DNA from: JAEUQQ01 sp963697285
GTDB taxonomy: Bacteria; Acidobacteriota; Vicinamibacteria; Vicinamibacterales; JAFNAJ01
DNA: 64,000 nt
Direction of reading: 5' to 3'
NCBI GenBank assembly: GCA_963697285.1
Contig: CAVONI010000001.1
Coordinates: forward strand, 310,001-374,000
Shown here: one piece after another, positions 34,562 to 41,887 of the stretch
Position numbering within the stretch: the first letter of the stretch is position 1
Layout: each line of letters opens with the position of its first letter
The notes under the pieces: model-generated
What the model saw: the letters and a program-made list of their open reading frames with translations, nothing else
What the model was told of the DNA's origin: nothing
Database searches by the model: none
Position numbers and translations under genes: made by a program

Positions 34562-36757
34562 TCAGTACGCCAGCAACCGTCGCAGCGCCGCCGCCACCTT
34601 GTCTGCCGTTGGCAGGTGCGCCGCTTCCAGCACCGGTGAAAACGGGACCGGGGTGTCGGCCGCCGCCACGAGGCCGACGGGCGCGTCGAGGTCGTCGAAG
34701 CAGTGCGTGACGATCTCGGTGACCACGGTCGCCCCGAACGATCCCCTGCGGGGCGCCTCGCAGGTCACGAGCACCCGCGACGTCTTCGCGACCGAACGGC
34801 GGATGGTGTCGATGTCGAGCGGGATCAGCGATCGCAGGTCGATGACCTCGATCGACACGCCCTCCTCGCGCGCAAGCAGCGCCGCGGCCTCGAGCGCGCG
34901 GAAGACCTGCGAGCCGTACGTCACCAACGTCGCATCACGACCCTCACGGATCACCCGTGCGCACCCGAGCGGTACGACGTAGTCGTCGGGTGGCACCGGC
35001 AGGTTCATCCCCGCGGGCAGCCGATCGGGGACGACGCGGTAGTGCTGTTTGTACTCGAGGAACAGGACCGGGTTGCCATCGCGAACCGCGGCCTTGAGCA
35101 GGCCCTTCGCGTCGAACGCCGTGATGGGCGCGACGATCTTCAGTCCCGGCGTCGAGGCGAACCACGACTCCGGGTTCACCGAGTGGTAGAGCGAGGTGCC
35201 GTGCGCCCAGCCCGACGGCATCCGGAACACGATGGGCACCGGCCCCATGCCGCGGACCTGCTGCGTCGCGGCATAGTTGACGATCATCTTGAACGCCTCG
35301 GAGGCGAAGTCGGCGTACTGGAACTCCACCACCGCGCGCAGGCCGAGCAGGACGGCGCCTGCGGCGAGGCCGCAGAATCCCGCCTCGGCAATCGGCGCGT
35401 CGACGACGCGCCGCTGAGCCGGCGGCCGCTCGGCGTTCCAGTCGGTCTTCCACTCCAGCCCGTCGAACTGGCGCGAGAAGCCCTCGGTGATCTTGAACGC
35501 GCCGTTCGAGATTCCGATGTCCTCGCCCACCAGGAAGAGCGACGGATCGCGCTCGAGCTCTTCGCGCAGCGCGTCGTGGATGGCGCGGTGATACGTGACG
35601 TGCGCGCCCGCGTGCGGCGCGGCGGCGAGCGACGTCCCGAACACCGCCGACGGCGCGAACACGCGCCGCTCGATGTCGCCGGCGTCTGGCTGCGGACAAC
35701 GCTCGGCCGCGATTGCCGCGGCGAGCACCTCGGCGGCGATCCGCTCGTCGACAACGGCGAGCGTCGCCTCGTCGGCGAGGCCCTCTGCGAGCAGGCGGCG
35801 GCGGAATCCCGCGACCGGGTCCTTGCCCTCCCACTGCGACAACTGACCGGCGGGCACGTAGGTACCGAAGGGGTCCGCCAGCGAGTGGCCTTCGAGCCGC
35901 ATCGTCATGGCCTCGATGATCGTGACCGCCCGCTCGGTGCGCGCCCGTGCGAGCGCGGTCCGCACGGTGTCGTACACCGTGGTCACGTTCGTGCCGTCGA
36001 TGAGGTACCCCTCGGTCGCGCTGCCGTACGCCAGCGCGCGCAGCGCCAGCGTCGGCGCCGCGTACTGCAGCGTCCGGGGGGTGCCGAATGCCCACTGGTT
36101 GTTCTCGATCACGAGGACGAGCGGCAGGCGCATCACCGTGGCGATGTTGAGTGCCTCGTGCACGTCGCCCGTGCTCGTCGACCCCTCGCCGATGAAGGCG
36201 AGCACCGCGTTGTCGGTGTCGCGGTACCGCTCGGCAAACGCGCAGCCCGCGCCCACGGCGACGAGGGTGCCGAGATGGCTCACGAGGCCGGCGATCCGCG
36301 CCGCACGGCTGCCCATGTGCAGGCTGCCGTCCCAGCCGTGCGTCAGGCCCGGGGTGCGTCCGCAGACCTGCGCGAGGATGTCGACGATCGGCACGCCGCG
36401 CACGATGTAGGCGCCCAGATCGCGGATCGCCAGCGTCGTCCACTCCTCGGGGCGCAGCGCGGCCGTTGCCCCGACGGCCGTGGCCTCGTTGCCTGTGCAC
36501 GTGAGGTGCTTGCCGAAGCCGAGTCCCTTCCGCAGCAGCTTCACGATCTCGCGATCGACGGCGCGGGTCAGCGCCATCAGCCGGTAGAGATCGACCTGGT
36601 CGGGCGCTGGGAGCGGTGACGCGGGGACGTCGTGCCACGACATGCCGTCGGCCGTGACGTGGAGCACGCGGTGCTCGAGATCGGCAGCCGGGTCGAGGCG
36701 CTCGAGGTCGCGATAGGTGACAGAAGGCGCAGGGGCGCCGGCGTGGAGTCGGGTCAT
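34562..36757 (-). CDS. Fused alpha-beta E1 of a 2-oxoacid dehydrogenase complex
   Basis: 731 residues. The N-terminal half is E1-alpha: LTCTGNEATAVGATAALRP, GSLHMGSRAARIAGLVSHLG and the thiamine-diphosphate motif IGEGSTSTGDVHEALN ... IENNQWAFGTP. The C-terminal half (from about 390) is E1-beta: FLVGEDIGISNGAFKITEGF, CGLAAGAVLLGLRAVVEFQY and VTCEAPRRGSFGATVVTEIV. Fused E1 forms occur for branched-chain and related 2-oxoacids. It should pass acyl groups to a lipoyl E2, but no E2 or E3 is in the window. The downstream GCDH gene suggests amino-acid catabolism. Confidence 0.88.
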   Translation of the reverse strand: MTRLHAGAPAPSVTYRDLERLDPAADLEHRVLHVTADGMSWHDVPASPLPAPDQVDLYRLMALTRAVDREIVKLLRKGLGFGKHLTCTGNEATAVGATAALRPEEWTTLAIRDLGAYIVRGVPIVDILAQVCGRTPGLTHGWDGSLHMGSRAARIAGLVSHLGTLVAVGAGCAFAERYRDTDNAVLAFIGEGSTSTGDVHEALNIATVMRLPLVLVIENNQWAFGTPRTLQYAAPTLALRALAYGSATEGYLIDGTNVTTVYDTVRTALARARTERAVTIIEAMTMRLEGHSLADPFGTYVPAGQLSQWEGKDPVAGFRRRLLAEGLADEATLAVVDERIAAEVLAAAIAAERCPQPDAGDIERRVFAPSAVFGTSLAAAPHAGAHVTYHRAIHDALREELERDPSLFLVGEDIGISNGAFKITEGFSRQFDGLEWKTDWNAERPPAQRRVVDAPIAEAGFCGLAAGAVLLGLRAVVEFQYADFASEAFKMIVNYAATQQVRGMGPVPIVFRMPSGWAHGTSLYHSVNPESWFASTPGLKIVAPITAFDAKGLLKAAVRDGNPVLFLEYKQHYRVVPDRLPAGMNLPVPPDDYVVPLGCARVIREGRDATLVTYGSQVFRALEAAALLAREEGVSIEVIDLRSLIPLDIDTIRRSVAKTSRVLVTCEAPRRGSFGATVVTEIVTHCFDDLDAPVGLVAAADTPVPFSPVLEAAHLPTADKVAAALRRLLAY

Positions 36758-36850
36758 GGGGGCAACGATCCGATGCTACCCCTCCTCGCAGGAAATCGGA
36801 TTCCGTTTCTTGCTCGAGGTCAGCTGTTTCACGGACGCGTGTCCTGCGCG

Positions 36851-37738
36851 CTATTCCTCGTGACGCTGCCGGCGCGAGCGCGAACGGCTCCCCGGCGGGC
36901 GGACGGCCGCTTCCAGCCGCGCCGCGTGCGCCGCAAACGCGGGCGTCGGCCCCGTCCAGCGCAACCCGTCCACGTCGTCGAACAGGGCGATGTCGGTGCG
37001 CAGCGTCGCCAGAGTCCGGAACAGCAAGGCGCGGTCACGCTGGTCGACGAGCGTGCGCGCGAGGTTGTCGGCACCGGTGACGTTGACGTGCCAGTCGCGC
37101 GGCGAGGGCGGGATGTCCTCCAGGTGGCCGAACCTGGCGAGGACCGCCGCAGTCGATTTCGCGCCCCAGCCTGGCAGGCCGGGGTACCCGTCGGCCGCGT
37201 CGCCCACCAGCGCGAGGTAGTCGGGAATGGATGCCGGCGCGACGCCGAACTTCTTCACGACCGCTGCTTCGTCGTACGTGACGCGCGTGCGGCGGTTCTG
37301 CTGCACGACGCGCGTTCCGCGCACGCACTGCGCGAGGTCCTTGTCGGGTGAGCAGATGACGACCTGCCCGACGCGCGCATCGCGCGCGGCCGCCACCGCC
37401 GCGGCCGCGAGCGCGTCATCGGCCTCGAACGCCACCATCGGCCAGACCACGAACCCCGCCGCGCCGAGGACCTCCTCGAGCAGCGGGAACTGCGAGAGCA
37501 GGTCAGGGTCGATGCCGTCGCCGGTCTTGTAGCCCGCCCAGAGGTCGTTGCGGAACGACTCGATCACGTGATCGGTCGCGATGGCGACGTGCGTGGCGCC
37601 GGCGCTGACCATGCCCAGCATCGACGACACGACCGCGCGCACCGCGCCCACCTCGCGCCCGTCGGCATCACGTGCTGAAGGCACGGCGAAGTAGTGGCGG
37701 AACAACTCGTAGGTGCCGTCGACGACGTGTACATCCAT
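36851..37738 (-). CDS. 5'-3' exonuclease (PIN/FLAP-fold, DNA polymerase I N-terminal type)
   Basis: 295 residues from ATG 37738, with AGGAAAG upstream. The frame is open 350 bases further up but the extension is unlike the family. Metal-binding acids appear as VVDGTYELFRHYF, FEADDALAAAAVAAARDA and VICSPDKDLAQCV. The helix-hairpin-helix motif follows (VGDAADGYPGLPGWGAKSTA). This is the stand-alone 5' nuclease of about 290 residues that removes RNA primers or flaps. The C-terminal tail is Arg-rich (PPGSRSRSRRQRHEE). Confidence 0.87.
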   Translation of the reverse strand: MDVHVVDGTYELFRHYFAVPSARDADGREVGAVRAVVSSMLGMVSAGATHVAIATDHVIESFRNDLWAGYKTGDGIDPDLLSQFPLLEEVLGAAGFVVWPMVAFEADDALAAAAVAAARDARVGQVVICSPDKDLAQCVRGTRVVQQNRRTRVTYDEAAVVKKFGVAPASIPDYLALVGDAADGYPGLPGWGAKSTAAVLARFGHLEDIPPSPRDWHVNVTGADNLARTLVDQRDRALLFRTLATLRTDIALFDDVDGLRWTGPTPAFAAHAARLEAAVRPPGSRSRSRRQRHEE

Positions 37739-37877
37739 GCGTATCGTTGCTTTCCTCAGCGCGCCGGCCGTTCGGGACCGCGCCCTCCAGCATGCCTTGG
37801 AAACGGCCGGACGGCAGATCCGCGACGCGGCGCCCCTGCGTTCGACGCCGCGCGGTTTCGTGGCATGATGACCGCTT

Positions 37878-39074
37878 ATGTCTACCGCGATCTCATCCCC
37901 TTCACGTTTCGACTGGAGCGACCCGTTCCTCCTCGACCAGCAACTGACCCCTGACGAGCGCATGGTGCGCGACACCGCGCGCGCGTACTGCCGCGACAAG
38001 CTGGCGCCGCGCGTGCTCGAGGCCTTCCGCAACGAGCACACCGACCCCGCGATCTTCCGCGAGCTCGGTGCCCTCGACATGCTCGGGATCGTCATCCCCG
38101 AGGAGTACGGCGGCTCGGGGCTCGGCTACGTCGCCTATGGCCTGGTGGCCCGTGAGGTCGAACGGATCGACTCCGGTTTCCGCTCGATGATGAGCGTGCA
38201 GGGGTCGCTGGTCATGGTGCCGATCAACGAGTTCGGCACCGAGGCGCAGAAGCGGAAGTACCTGCCCAGGCTCGCCACGGGCGAGTGGGTCGGCTGCTTC
38301 GGCCTCACCGAGCCCAACGCGGGATCGGATCCCGGCAGCATGACGACGCGCGCGCGCCGCGTGGACGGGGGCTTCGCGCTCACCGGCACCAAGTCGTGGA
38401 TCACGAACAGCCCGATCGCCGACGTGTTCGTCGTCTGGGCGAAGGATGACGAGGATGTCATCCGGGGATTCGTGCTCGAGAAGGGCTGGAAGGGCCTGAC
38501 GGCGCCGGCGATTCACGGCAAGGTGGGGCTCCGGACGAGCATCACCGGCGAGATCGTGATGGACGAGGTGTTCTGTCCCGACGAGAACGCGTTCCCCGAG
38601 GTGCGGGGACTGCGGGGGCCGTTCACCTGCCTGAACAGCGCCCGGTACGGCATCGCGTGGGGCGCGCTCGGCGCGGCCGAGGATTGCTGGCTGCGCGCGC
38701 GATCCTACGTGCTCGAGCGCAAGCAGTTCGGCCGGCCGCTGGCGGCCAACCAGTTGATCCAGAAGAAGCTCGCCGACATGCAGACCGAGATCGCGCTGGG
38801 CCTGCAGGGCTGCCTCCGCCTCGGGCGCATGAAAGACGAGGGCGGGGCGCCGGTCGAGATCACGTCGCTGCTCAAGCGCAACTCGTGCGGCAAGGCGCTC
38901 GACATCGCGCGGATGGCGCGCGACATGATGGGCGGCAACGGCATCACCGACGAGTTCGGCGTGATCCGCCACCTCGTGAACCTCGAGGTCGTGAACACGT
39001 ACGAGGGCACGCACGACATCCACGCGCTCATCCTCGGGCGCGCGCAGACGGGCATCCAGGCCTTCTCGAACTGA
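37878..39074 (+). CDS. gcdH: Glutaryl-CoA dehydrogenase
   Basis: 398 residues, the usual length. Acyl-CoA dehydrogenase landmarks: FGLTEPNAGSDPGSMTTRA and GTKSWITNSPIADVFVVWAK (FAD and substrate binding), ARYGIAWGALGAAEDCWLRA, and RHLVNLEVVNTYEGTHDIHA with the catalytic-base Glu in TYEGTHD, as in GCDH rather than other acyl-CoA dehydrogenases. SMMSVQGSLVMVPI is also GCDH-like. It oxidises and decarboxylates glutaryl-CoA to crotonyl-CoA in lysine/tryptophan breakdown, passing electrons to ETF. The ATG lacks a clear ribosome site but the N-terminus starts correctly for the family. Confidence 0.92.
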   Translation: MSTAISSPSRFDWSDPFLLDQQLTPDERMVRDTARAYCRDKLAPRVLEAFRNEHTDPAIFRELGALDMLGIVIPEEYGGSGLGYVAYGLVAREVERIDSGFRSMMSVQGSLVMVPINEFGTEAQKRKYLPRLATGEWVGCFGLTEPNAGSDPGSMTTRARRVDGGFALTGTKSWITNSPIADVFVVWAKDDEDVIRGFVLEKGWKGLTAPAIHGKVGLRTSITGEIVMDEVFCPDENAFPEVRGLRGPFTCLNSARYGIAWGALGAAEDCWLRARSYVLERKQFGRPLAANQLIQKKLADMQTEIALGLQGCLRLGRMKDEGGAPVEITSLLKRNSCGKALDIARMARDMMGGNGITDEFGVIRHLVNLEVVNTYEGTHDIHALILGRAQTGIQAFSN

Positions 39075-39082
39075 CGCCGACA

Positions 39083-40096
39083 ATGATGAGCCTTTTGCCG
39101 TCGTCCCCCTGCTGTCGTTCCCTGTCCGAACCGAATCCGCGCAACGATGCCCGGGCGCTCCCGTGCCTCTCGCGAAGGCTGAGACCCTCGCGGGTCGCCC
39201 GGCTACTCGCGGTCGCACTCGCCGTCCTGATCACTGCTGCGACGGCAGACGCGCAGCCGGCGCCGCCGAGCGACGGATCCCCGGCTGTGGAGATGCGCGA
39301 CCCGACCTGGACCAGCAAGGCCGGCACGAAACTCACGCTCTTGCCGGCGGGCAACGTGTTCCCCGTGTATGTCGCCGATCCCCATCGGCCGACCAACTCG
39401 ATCCAGGAGCGGTTCTACACGCGCACCGACATCCCGGACTCCATGAGCCCGCGAACCGGACTGAGCGGCGGAGGGAGCTTCGGCCTGCTGCGCCTCGACT
39501 CCGGGGGCACGTCGGGTCGCAGCTGGCAGGTCAGCCTCGACGCGGGGCTCGATGCGCTGTTCGATTCGATGCACAAGCTGGATGCCATCGGGTGGGATGG
39601 CAACTACGGCCTGACGTTCGAGACGGCGTCGCGTGGTCCGCTGGCGCTGCGGCTGGCGCTGTTCCACATCTCGGCACACCTCGGCGACGAGTACGCGATT
39701 CGCACCGGCGCCACGCGCTTCAACTACACGCGCGAGGAAGTGGCCATCGGGGCGCGCTGGCGCTTCTCGAATGCCTGGGGCGCGTATGCGGAGACCGGTG
39801 TCGCCTGGACGATGCGCAGTGAGCAACAGGAACCCTGGCGCGTCCAGGGGGGCCTCGAGTGGGAGGGCGGGCGCGTCATGGGCGGGCGCTTCGCATGGTA
39901 CGGTGCGACAGACCTCGCGGCGATGCAGGAGCGTGGATGGCGCCTCGATGCCGCCCTCCAGGGGGGCCTCGTCGCGCGAACCAACGGACGTGCCTACAGG
40001 CTGTATCTCGAGTACCTCGATGGACGGCCCACGCTCGGCGAGTTCTACCAGTACCACGAAGCCCACCTGACACTGGGCTTCAAGATGGACCTGTAG
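39083..40096 (+). CDS. DUF1207-like outer-membrane beta-barrel protein
   Basis: 337 residues from ATG 39083 (the next codon is also ATG), 8 nt after the gcdH stop. A long Arg-rich start precedes a signal peptide (ARLLAVALAVLITAATADAQ). The mature part has the VYVADPHRPTNS motif characteristic of DUF1207 proteins, then many amphipathic beta strands (GLRLDSGGTSG-like Gly turns; YRLYLEYLDGRPTLGEFYQY) and ends in a strand with terminal aromatic/Leu (HLTLGFKMDL), consistent with an outer-membrane barrel. Function unknown. Confidence 0.65.
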   Translation: MMSLLPSSPCCRSLSEPNPRNDARALPCLSRRLRPSRVARLLAVALAVLITAATADAQPAPPSDGSPAVEMRDPTWTSKAGTKLTLLPAGNVFPVYVADPHRPTNSIQERFYTRTDIPDSMSPRTGLSGGGSFGLLRLDSGGTSGRSWQVSLDAGLDALFDSMHKLDAIGWDGNYGLTFETASRGPLALRLALFHISAHLGDEYAIRTGATRFNYTREEVAIGARWRFSNAWGAYAETGVAWTMRSEQQEPWRVQGGLEWEGGRVMGGRFAWYGATDLAAMQERGWRLDAALQGGLVARTNGRAYRLYLEYLDGRPTLGEFYQYHEAHLTLGFKMDL

Positions 40097-40178
40097 GCCA
40101 CCGCGCCCAGCCTGCGTGTGGCGCTCACGCGCAGCCGGTCAACCCGCGGCGTCGTGCCGGTGATCGAAATGGGCAACA

Positions 40179-40201
40179 TGACCATGGTCTCTGACCATGG
40201 T
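40179..40201. promoter_or_regulatory. Toxin-antitoxin operator: tandem TGACCATGGT palindromes
   Basis: TGACCATGGT occurs twice (40179-40188 and 40192-40201), each containing the palindrome ACCATGGT, spaced 13 bases start to start. It sits 11 nt before the antitoxin start. Antitoxins of this type autoregulate through such paired dyads. Confidence 0.65.
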
Positions 40202-40212
40202 AATATCCGGCG

Positions 40213-40452
40213 ATGGACACGATGGCGATCTCGACGTTCAAGGCCACCTGCCTGGCCGCGCTGGAGCGCGTCCGCCGGACGGGGCGGCCGCTGCGCGTCA
40301 CGCGGTTCGGCAAGCCCGTGGCCGACATCGTCCCCCCAATGCCGGACCCCGCGCCGCGCGAGTGGCTGGGGACGCTGCGGGGGACACTCGACATCCAGGC
40401 CGACGTGACGGTGCCGTCAGGCGAACTCGTCACGTGGGACGCCCTCAAGTGA
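40213..40452 (+). CDS. Phd/YefM-type antitoxin
   Basis: 79 residues from ATG 40213. The N-terminal DNA-binding fold reads AISTFKATCLAALERVRRTG followed by RPLRVTRFGKPVADIVPP, the typical Phd/YefM strand-helix with the FGKPVA signature. The C-terminal tail (TLDIQADVTVPSGELVTWDA) should wrap the toxin. Its stop overlaps the toxin start. Two palindromes in front form the operator. Confidence 0.85.
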   Translation: MDTMAISTFKATCLAALERVRRTGRPLRVTRFGKPVADIVPPMPDPAPREWLGTLRGTLDIQADVTVPSGELVTWDALK

Positions 40453-40850
40453 AGCTGCTGCTCGACACCCACATCTGGCTCTGGAGCCACGTCGCGCCCG
40501 AGCGGCTCACGAAACGCGTCGCCGCTGCGCTCGCGCGCGAGGGCAATGAACTGTGGCTGTCACCGATCAGCGTCTGGGAGTTCCTGCTGCTCGCCGAGCG
40601 CGGACGTGTGCGGGTCAGAAACGGCATGGCCCCGCGCGACTGGGTGGAGTTGGCCCTCACTACGGCGCCCATGCACGATGCGCCATTGAGCCGCGAGGTG
40701 GCGATTCGCAGCCGGGCGCTGCGCGTCGACCACGACGATCCAGCCGATCGGTTCCTTGCGGCAACGGCAGACGTCTACGACCTGACGCTCGTGACGGCCG
40801 ACGAACACCTGTTGCGAGGCAAGGGCTTCCGCACGCTCGCCAATCGCTGA
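40449..40850 (+). CDS. vapC: VapC-type PIN-domain toxin
   Basis: 133 residues from GTG 40449, overlapping the antitoxin stop. The PIN RNase acids are present: LLLDTHIWLW (Asp6), SPISVWEFLLLAERG (Glu44), HDDPADRFLAATA (Asp100) and LVTADEHLL (Asp118). VapC toxins cut specific tRNAs or rRNA. Length and motif order are normal, so the toxin looks intact. Confidence 0.88.
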   Translation: MKLLLDTHIWLWSHVAPERLTKRVAAALAREGNELWLSPISVWEFLLLAERGRVRVRNGMAPRDWVELALTTAPMHDAPLSREVAIRSRALRVDHDDPADRFLAATADVYDLTLVTADEHLLRGKGFRTLANR

Positions 40851-40896
40851 GGGTGTCGGTCGCCGCCCTGCACGCGCCCGGGATCTGCCATCGGCG

Positions 40897-41589
40897 CTAG
40901 CGCGGCGATGTCTTGCAGGTGATCGAAATCCCCGACCAGCTCGCACGGTTGATCGTCGTCCGCCCGTCGGTGAGGCGGTCGAGCGCGGCGAGGAAATCCC
41001 TGGCTCCGCCGCCGCGCATCGCGACATTGTGCGCCGTGAAGCAGCCGCCGGGGGCGACCTTGGGCCACACGGCCGCAAGGTAGTTCGGGTACCACTCCTT
41101 GTCGGCATCCGAGAACACGAAGTCCCATGGGCCCTGCAGGGTGCGCGTCAGCTCGTGGGCATCGCCCAGGCGGGCGTCGATGTAGCGCTCGAGGCCCGCG
41201 GCCTTGAAGTGCGCCACCGCCTCGCGGTGACGCTGCGGATCGATCTCGAGCGTGGTCAGGCGCCCGCCCGTCTTGCTCAGGGCCCACGCGATCCAGATGC
41301 CGGAGTGCCCCGTGGACGTGCCGATCTCGAGCGCCCGCGTGAACCGGTGCTCGAGGATGAGGTCGTGCAACGTCTGACCATCGACGGCATCGACGTTCAT
41401 GTCACGCCACGTTCCCCGGCGCGCATCGAGATAGGCCCGCACGCGCGCGTCGAGATCCGGCGTCGCCGTGGCCTGGTCGCCGGCAGCGCCGGCGCTGCCC
41501 CGGGCAGCGTGATGCGGCGGGCCTGCCGTGATCAGCACCGCGATTGCGAGCGATAGGCCCAGGACGAATGAGTTCGCATGGAACCGCAT
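40897..41589 (-). CDS. SAM-dependent O-methyltransferase with N-terminal export signal
   Basis: 230 residues from ATG 41589; GGAGGAG ends 5 nt before it. A hydrophobic signal-like start (SFVLGLSLAIAVLITAGPPH) precedes a class I methyltransferase fold: LEIGTSTGHSGIWIAWAL (SAM motif I), LTTLEIDPQRHREAVAHF (motif II), FVFSDADKEWYPNYLAAVWP (motif IV, as in catechol/caffeoyl-CoA O-methyltransferases). Export of a SAM enzyme is odd because SAM is cytoplasmic. The hydrophobic stretch may instead be a membrane anchor. Substrate unknown. Confidence 0.77.
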   Translation of the reverse strand: MRFHANSFVLGLSLAIAVLITAGPPHHAARGSAGAAGDQATATPDLDARVRAYLDARRGTWRDMNVDAVDGQTLHDLILEHRFTRALEIGTSTGHSGIWIAWALSKTGGRLTTLEIDPQRHREAVAHFKAAGLERYIDARLGDAHELTRTLQGPWDFVFSDADKEWYPNYLAAVWPKVAPGGCFTAHNVAMRGGGARDFLAALDRLTDGRTTINRASWSGISITCKTSPR

Positions 41590-41887
41590 GGACGCTCCTC
41601 CGAACGCGATCGTGTCGCGTCGCGCTAGTCTAGCGCGCCACCAGGCGCATGGCGTCGCGGCGGCCGGCCCGACGCTCGTCATCCGGCGTGCCGGGCGCAG
41701 CCGGAGCGGTCGTCATGCCCAGGGGGCAACGGCGCGGGCCGACTTTCGTCCACATACCCATTCTGGTAGGTTCACCCGTGCGGACCGCCGGCCGGGCGCT
41801 CACCCACGCGGGTGGCATGACTCTTCACGCCCTGGCCGCCGAGGGCGCGGCGTGTGCCGCAGGCGGTCTGAGAGGCCTGCCGTGACC

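Noticed and set aside
34703..36619. 638-codon forward frame opposite the E1 gene
   Set aside because: It is a GC-bias shadow; the reverse strand carries clear E1 alpha and beta motifs.
41528..41887. N-terminal extension of the P-type ATPase frame
   Set aside because: The extension is low-complexity and Arg/Ser-rich; the family N-terminus starts after ATG 41888.
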